Below are positions 59,650 through 64,000 of a DNA stretch of 64,000 bases, one piece after another. The notes beneath the pieces are model-generated. The model was not told where the DNA came from. It saw nothing but the letters and a program-made list of their open reading frames with translations, and did not search any database. Every line of letters starts with the position of its first letter. The stretch's first letter is position 1. This stretch comes from Rhodosorus marinus (taxonomy: Eukaryota > Rhodophyta > Stylonematophyceae > Stylonematales > Stylonemataceae), in the NCBI GenBank assembly GCA_029953675.1, contig JAMWBK010000002.1, positions 3,348,001-3,412,000 of the forward strand, given 5' to 3'. The translations under genes and the position numbers were made by a program.

Positions 59650-60619
59650 TTAGCTTTCTCGACCGGATACGAACGAGAGGACGATGTCGTTGAACTCCTT
59701 GATATTTTCTAAGTTCGGCAGCATGCCGGACGTTTTGATTTCGTGCAGGGTGAGGTTCGTCATCATGGTCGACAGGTAGGACGATATTCTGCGGTAGTCC
59801 TCTCCGCAAAATTCTCCATTCAAAATAAGGGTCCGAGTCTCGATTGCACCGTACGCATCCAATCCGTTGCCTTTCCATGTCATGTAGTCATCGCAAAGAA
59901 AGTGGTAGCCTTGATACTCTGCCATGACCTGCTCCACGAACCAGAAGACTGGCTTTAGGGTCCGCGTGAAGTCATAGTCCGACCGGGCCAGCCATCTGGA
60001 GCGTGCTTCAGTGACCCCCCCAGCTTCCAACGCTTCTGTCACGTTGAAGAAGCTCGTCGCTGGAAACGCGTACAGAAAGGCTGATGGATTCACGAGAATC
60101 ATGCTGTCAACGCGAGCAGGAAAGCATTCAGCAAAGTCGAGCGCAACCGCAGCACCCATCTCGACGCCTATTTTCATCGTTCTTAAAGGGTTAGCTTCTA
60201 GTTCATAGTAGTCATTACGAAAAAATTATTCAATCCTGGTCCTCATTACCTAATATGTGAACAACGGGGTGTCCCCCCTCGTCGAGAAATTTGCGAAGAT
60301 CTTCAGCATGCGAGTACCGCTCCCCTTCTGCAGGTACGGATGACCTTCCGTACCCCCGCAAGTCGACAGCGATGACTTCCAAGAATTTGGAAAGTTGATC
60401 TAGTTGTGGCGTGAAGATCTCTGAGTGTAAGTAGGTAGGATGAAGGAGGACTAGAGGTCGACCCGAAATTGGCTCCTTCCCGCTCGGTTGCTGCTTCCGG
60501 AAAAACAACTCCGTTGAATCAAATCTAGCTGTACATAAATTTACAGTACGTTTTCTACCTTTCCGTGCATACCGATCGACTGAAACGGTAAACGATAAAC
60601 CGCGAATCATCCCGCCCAT
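59650..60619 (-). CDS. Alpha/beta-hydrolase fold protein, probable non-catalytic (NDR-like?)
   Basis: Exons 60619-60250 and 60167-59650 (intron 82 nt) give 295 residues. Fold landmarks are clear: PLVLLHPTYLHSEIFTPQLD, the VIAVDLRGYGRSS strand and turn, HILGVEMGAAVALDFAECFP (nucleophile elbow), then DSMILVNPSAF and RTLILNGEFCGED. At the elbow the usual G-x-S-x-G reads G-V-E-M-G (124-128), so the Ser nucleophile is Glu-126. Near the end, where the family has the catalytic His (SGH-x-P), this protein has SGMLPNLEN (270-278), with Met. The triad is therefore not visible. Loss of the triad is known in the NDR family and in strigolactone-unrelated pseudo-hydrolases, and the tail recalls NDR, but the RGYGRS turn is hydrolase-like. 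No targeting signal is obvious. Confidence 0.8.
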
Positions 60620-61604
60620 AACCCCACGAACAACTCCGCCAGAGGGACAAGATCGAACAATATCTCTCTTTGATATCCACGATATAGCGCACCTAGCATC
60701 CTCACTATCTCGTAACGAAGTGACTAGTCCAGAGCTTAAATTCCAAATCTATACAACTCAAAATTCATCCCACAGGAATAGTGGCACGTCGTGGTCACGT
60801 CGCCCGCCGACACCGACACCATCAACGCGTGCACTTTCGGAATGGTTAAAACCTCTTCAGCAAAATGCGGCACCAACCCTGAATAGGAAGCAGTCAGAAT
60901 GCGTTTCGATGATGTAGTTCTTCAGGGTTGTTCACCTTTCACCTGTGATTTTGTATTAGTCCCAAACCTGTGACTGTATCTTCGTACGCCTTGATACTGA
61001 TTTCCCTTTTTTGTTCTGGTTTTGTTTAGTCTCACTGGCCATAATAGTGTGTTTAGACCATGTGCTAATCCTTCAAGGAGGTCGCTGCTGACCTTAGTAA
61101 CAAGTGAAGCTTCTGGAGCGCGCGCGGTCCAGATGTTAACTTGAAGTGTGCAGAAGTTTTCGAGTTTTAATTTTGCCTGCAGTCAACCCTCTCGTCTTGC
61201 TTTTGGAAGAGTGTTTTTATCCGTGCAACCAGTTGAAGACCTAAAACCACTCGGCGGACCTACTCAGATAGTCCAAGGGAGAATCTTCGCAGACCAACTC
61301 ACAAGTTTTAGTCAAGGTTATGGTGATGAGGAGAGGAGGTTGATGGGGGCTGCAGATGAGGAAATATTTGACGGATTATTTTTTAGATTTAGATTGAGCA
61401 AATTTCAACGCATGGGCAGCAACGAATCGAGTGAGACGAAGCGTCGGAAGCTTGGCAAGGCCGACGGTTTGTTATGAAGTCCCTGTCATTTGCTTACCAC
61501 AACATGTTCGCCTAGATGCTTCCGTTCTGCTACGTTTTTGATTAATTTCTGCCGGTTATCACGTTCGTACGGGGAATCAAGGAGGGCAGTGGTCTTCCAC
61601 TGCC
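60620..61604. other. Divergent upstream region
   Basis: Promoter side of the hydrolase-fold gene and of whatever lies to the right. A 109-codon frame at 61148-61477 (+) begins with ATG-like context further in but shows no recognisable family; it may be a 5' exon of the next gene. Confidence 0.35.
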
Positions 61605-62839
61605 GTGGATATTTCCTCCATACCTGAAACATCCCCTGCACCCTCAGAGATAGTTGCGGTGGTCGATGACAGGAAGCTTCCATGGGAAGTTGCTGCGTCA
61701 GTATCCGCAGCCTTGTCCATGCGCGCCATTGCTGGGGTGACGACTCAAGACCAGACAAATCCGAGTTCAAAAATGGACACTTTAATGCTGCCCGTTGAAG
61801 ATTACCGTAAAACTCCAGAAGATGAGGTAGTACTCACAAATCTGGCTGCTAACTTCCAGTGTTTCTGAAACCAGAGTTTCCGTTCAGCTCGTTTATCTCA
61901 AGAAGCAAGTGCTCGCTTTGAAGCTGGAGCTTCTGAGACGAACTGCGCATGATCAGGGCTCAAAGTCGATTGGTATCCGTGGGGAGCGAGCAGCTGGTCA
62001 CGCATTTATGAAGAATAATTTCACCCTGACTTGCTTCTCATGTATGTTTTAGCCCAGCCCAAGCCGAACAGGATATGCCCTGGGGCGCTGCGACTGAGAA
62101 ACATCGAAAGGTGGAGCGTGGATGAAATCCCATCCGACGACTCTACGGAGGCGGCGGACTGGCTATTCTCAGCCGTCCTGCAACTGATTGCGGAGAACTC
62201 ACTGAATGGAGTTGAAAAGTCATGTGCTCATCGGGACAATCTTGCGCTTCTATCCGAGCACATCACAAATCTCGGGGAGACCGATTCCCCAGAAGTCCGA
62301 ACCTTGATATGTGAGAGAACGGTTCGAAAGTCCTGCCCCCGCTCCTATTCTCTTCACTGGACAGAGTTGAGGCGCTCAAGCTCGGTCTCGTCTGCTAGGT
62401 GCAACTTGCTGCTTCGCTTGCGGACTCTGGGCTTCCAGTCTTGCAGGTTCCTCATGTTGTCATGTGCTGCTCGAGTCTGTCCCGGTGTGTCTCAGGTTAC
62501 CAGGGAGTGTGCAAAGGAGCCATGAGCGCAGCGGAGCGCTTGTTCGCTAAGTTAGAAACACGGAAATCTGGAAGTGATGTCCTCCGTCCCCAAACTCTCG
62601 ACTGTGTTGAGCGCTTGTGTGGAGCTTTGCAGGTTCTTGAGAGCATGTGCACAAGCCCAGGGTTCAAGCTCGAACGTGAAACCCGAGCTCTCCAACAGCG
62701 AGTGATCGCGCTCTATCCGTTGTATCCGCTCCCTTCGCTTCTGCATATGCACATCATTGCGAAACTTGATCGGGCTGTCACAGACCATGGGGACGGGCAA
62801 GAGGATTACGAGTACTCTCTGCCATCTACAAGTAGGTAG
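61605..62839 (+). CDS. Unresolved multi-exon gene, product not recognised
   Basis: Several coding-like segments occur in the same direction. One at 61605-61860 begins MDISSIPETSPAPSEIVAVV. A segment at about 61870-61970 (VQLVYLKKQVLALKLELLRR) joins cleanly, through a GTATCC...TTTTAG intron at about 61971-62049, to AQPKPNRICPGALRLRNIER and on through ENSLNGVEKSCAHRDNLALL. A last segment, VQLAASLADSGLPVLQVPHV to the stop at 62839, follows after a further junction near 62400 that I could not fix; LLHMHIIAKLDRAV is its tail. Exon borders other than the one named are uncertain, and the start could lie further upstream. The helical, Leu-rich segments suggest an alpha-solenoid-type protein, which is only an impression. 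Confidence 0.4.
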
Positions 62840-64000
62840 TAAACAAAGTCAGCACGACGAACACATAAGGAAATCTCGAGGGTTATGCATCTGCGCGGTC
62901 CTCGAGCGATGCATGTGTGGCACACTTGTCAAATTGGGAAGCCTCGGATAGCCGAGTTCTGTACTAGCTGGGTTTGCTGGCTAGAGCTGCATTCACCGGC
63001 CTCGACCTTCGAAAGGGTTATCGACGCTTGCTTGACAATCGATTTTCAGACAGTAACGGCGTTCTGCGCTCCCGGTGGTCTCCATGGCATGCTCTTTGGA
63101 CAGGAACAGGCGCCAACCGCATTGTTCACGACATAAGGGGTGTGCTTTCCGTGTTCATCCCAAGTTCGAGCCCGAACAAGTGAACTTTTTAACCTCCTCC
63201 TAGACGCCGAATGATAGGTCGCCCATCCACGCCCCGGTCCTCAAGCTGGCTCTTTTCTCAGGCGACGACGTGTCCAAGGAAGCTTTTTCCGTGGTGACAA
63301 CCAACCACGGAAAAAACTCCCTTGGACAAGTCTCCCCCCTCCTCCACGATTCCACGGAGACTCGTGAATAGTGGGCCACAGAATACGAAGACATGTCGTG
63401 TTTGCTGAATGCTGTCTAGCCATTCTAGAAGTCCAAAGTCAAGCGTTGCACGACTATGCCATCGTCGACCACTGGCCCAAGCACCAGGACTTCTGCTATG
63501 CGTCGGGCCTCGTGCTCCCTATTGCCATCCAAGAAAAGTTCAGATCTGACATCAGGGGCTCGAGGCAATTTTTTGGCTTCTGGCACTGCAGCGGTCCTCG
63601 TGACTCCCAATTCATGCTTTTAAGTAGAATTCGGATCTGGCGAATGGGTGGGGTCCGAGGTATTTTTAGATCTGCAGCCGGTTGAGATGAGATGAATTGA
63701 GTACGGAGGCCAAGGTTGCTTACCTACTGTGGCAAGAGTGGCATTTCTTTTCACGGGTTTTGTGTACTGGGAGTTCTGGGAAGAATTGTATGCTGTTTGG
63801 CTGGCATGCGATGGCAAGTGAATCTCAGGTCGGCCCTGATTACGGTTCAAGGTGGAAAGATGAAAGCGAGCAGTCTGATTGGCCTGATGGGAATTATTAT
63901 AGCACCGTGACGAATTGGGAGAGATTTGTCAATAGTTTTGAGTAAGTTTGGGCAGGGTGGTTCGCTTGGTTTCTGATCCAGCACTGTGATCATTGAGCTT
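62840..64000. other. Right end of the window, no resolved gene
   Basis: Contains a strong hairpin at 63271-63328. Frames at 62974-63183 and 63371-63685 (+) are open without recognisable family. A segment at 63697-63945 (+) could belong to a gene running beyond the window. Nothing firmer can be said. Confidence 0.3.
63271..63328. repeat. Near-perfect 24-bp inverted repeat, 10-nt loop
   Basis: Arms TGTCCAAGGAAGCTTTTTCC... (63271-63294) and CCACGGAAAAAACTCCCTTG... (63305-63328) pair at 22 of 24 positions around the loop TGACAACCAA. Seen directly. Confidence 0.9.

Overview
The window is nuclear DNA of a photosynthetic eukaryote. Genes sit on both strands and are split by short GT-AG introns, mostly about 75-150 nt. 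Reading frames join cleanly across most introns. Plastid-linked genes are present: ferredoxin-NADP reductase, ribose-5-phosphate isomerase, a plastid-type ABC1 kinase and a NAP/ABCI-type ATPase. The two clearest transit peptides both carry Phe at residue 3, a trait known from red algae, glaucophytes and red-derived plastids. A red alga or a relative is my best guess; the sequence alone does not prove it.

Layout. 1.4-4.4 kb (+): AP-3 delta adaptin. 4.7-6.5 kb (-): GB1/RHD3-type GTPase. 7.6-8.3 kb (-): small hypothetical. 9.0-10.1 kb (-) and 11.2-12.1 kb (+): FNR and RpiA, divergent. 13.9-15.3 kb (+): unrecognised two-helix membrane protein. 15.5-17.1 kb (-): photorespiratory serine/alanine-glyoxylate aminotransferase. 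20.0-21.2 kb (+): adenylate kinase with swapped halves. 21.8-22.8 kb (-): two-RRM RNA-binding protein. 26.0-26.9 kb (+): unrecognised protein. 27.1-28.1 kb (-): ABC ATPase. 28.7-29.7 kb (-): proteasome alpha-5. 31.0-31.7 kb (-): USE1-like SNARE. 32.8-35.8 kb (+): long coiled coil. 37.0-40.4 kb (-): ABC1 kinase. 42.0-42.6 kb (+): ICMT. 42.7-44.1 kb (-): LPEAT/LPCAT-type acyltransferase. 44.8-46.1 kb (-): sterol C14 reductase. 47.6-48.4 kb (+): F-box protein. 49.7-59.3 kb (+): giant p115/USO1-like tether. 59.7-60.6 kb (-): alpha/beta-hydrolase fold protein without a visible triad. 61.6-62.8 kb (+): unresolved multi-exon gene.

The most striking object is the adenylate kinase at 20034-21163. Its N-terminal half (P-loop through the GDLLR helix) is encoded after its C-terminal half, in one open frame, with the break falling exactly between two helices and no conserved segment missing. 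This looks like a natural circular permutation. Other notable items are a roughly 3,080-residue p115/USO1 homologue with an internal 63-bp repeat array, a foldback element with a G4-type core, and a possibly catalytically dead hydrolase.

Many genes serve membrane traffic or lipids (AP-3, RHD3-like GTPase, USE1, p115, LPEAT, ICMT, sterol reductase), but they are unlinked in strand and spacing, so I see no operon-like system. Intergenic stretches of 1-3 kb are common, and several hold low-complexity tracts and inverted repeats.
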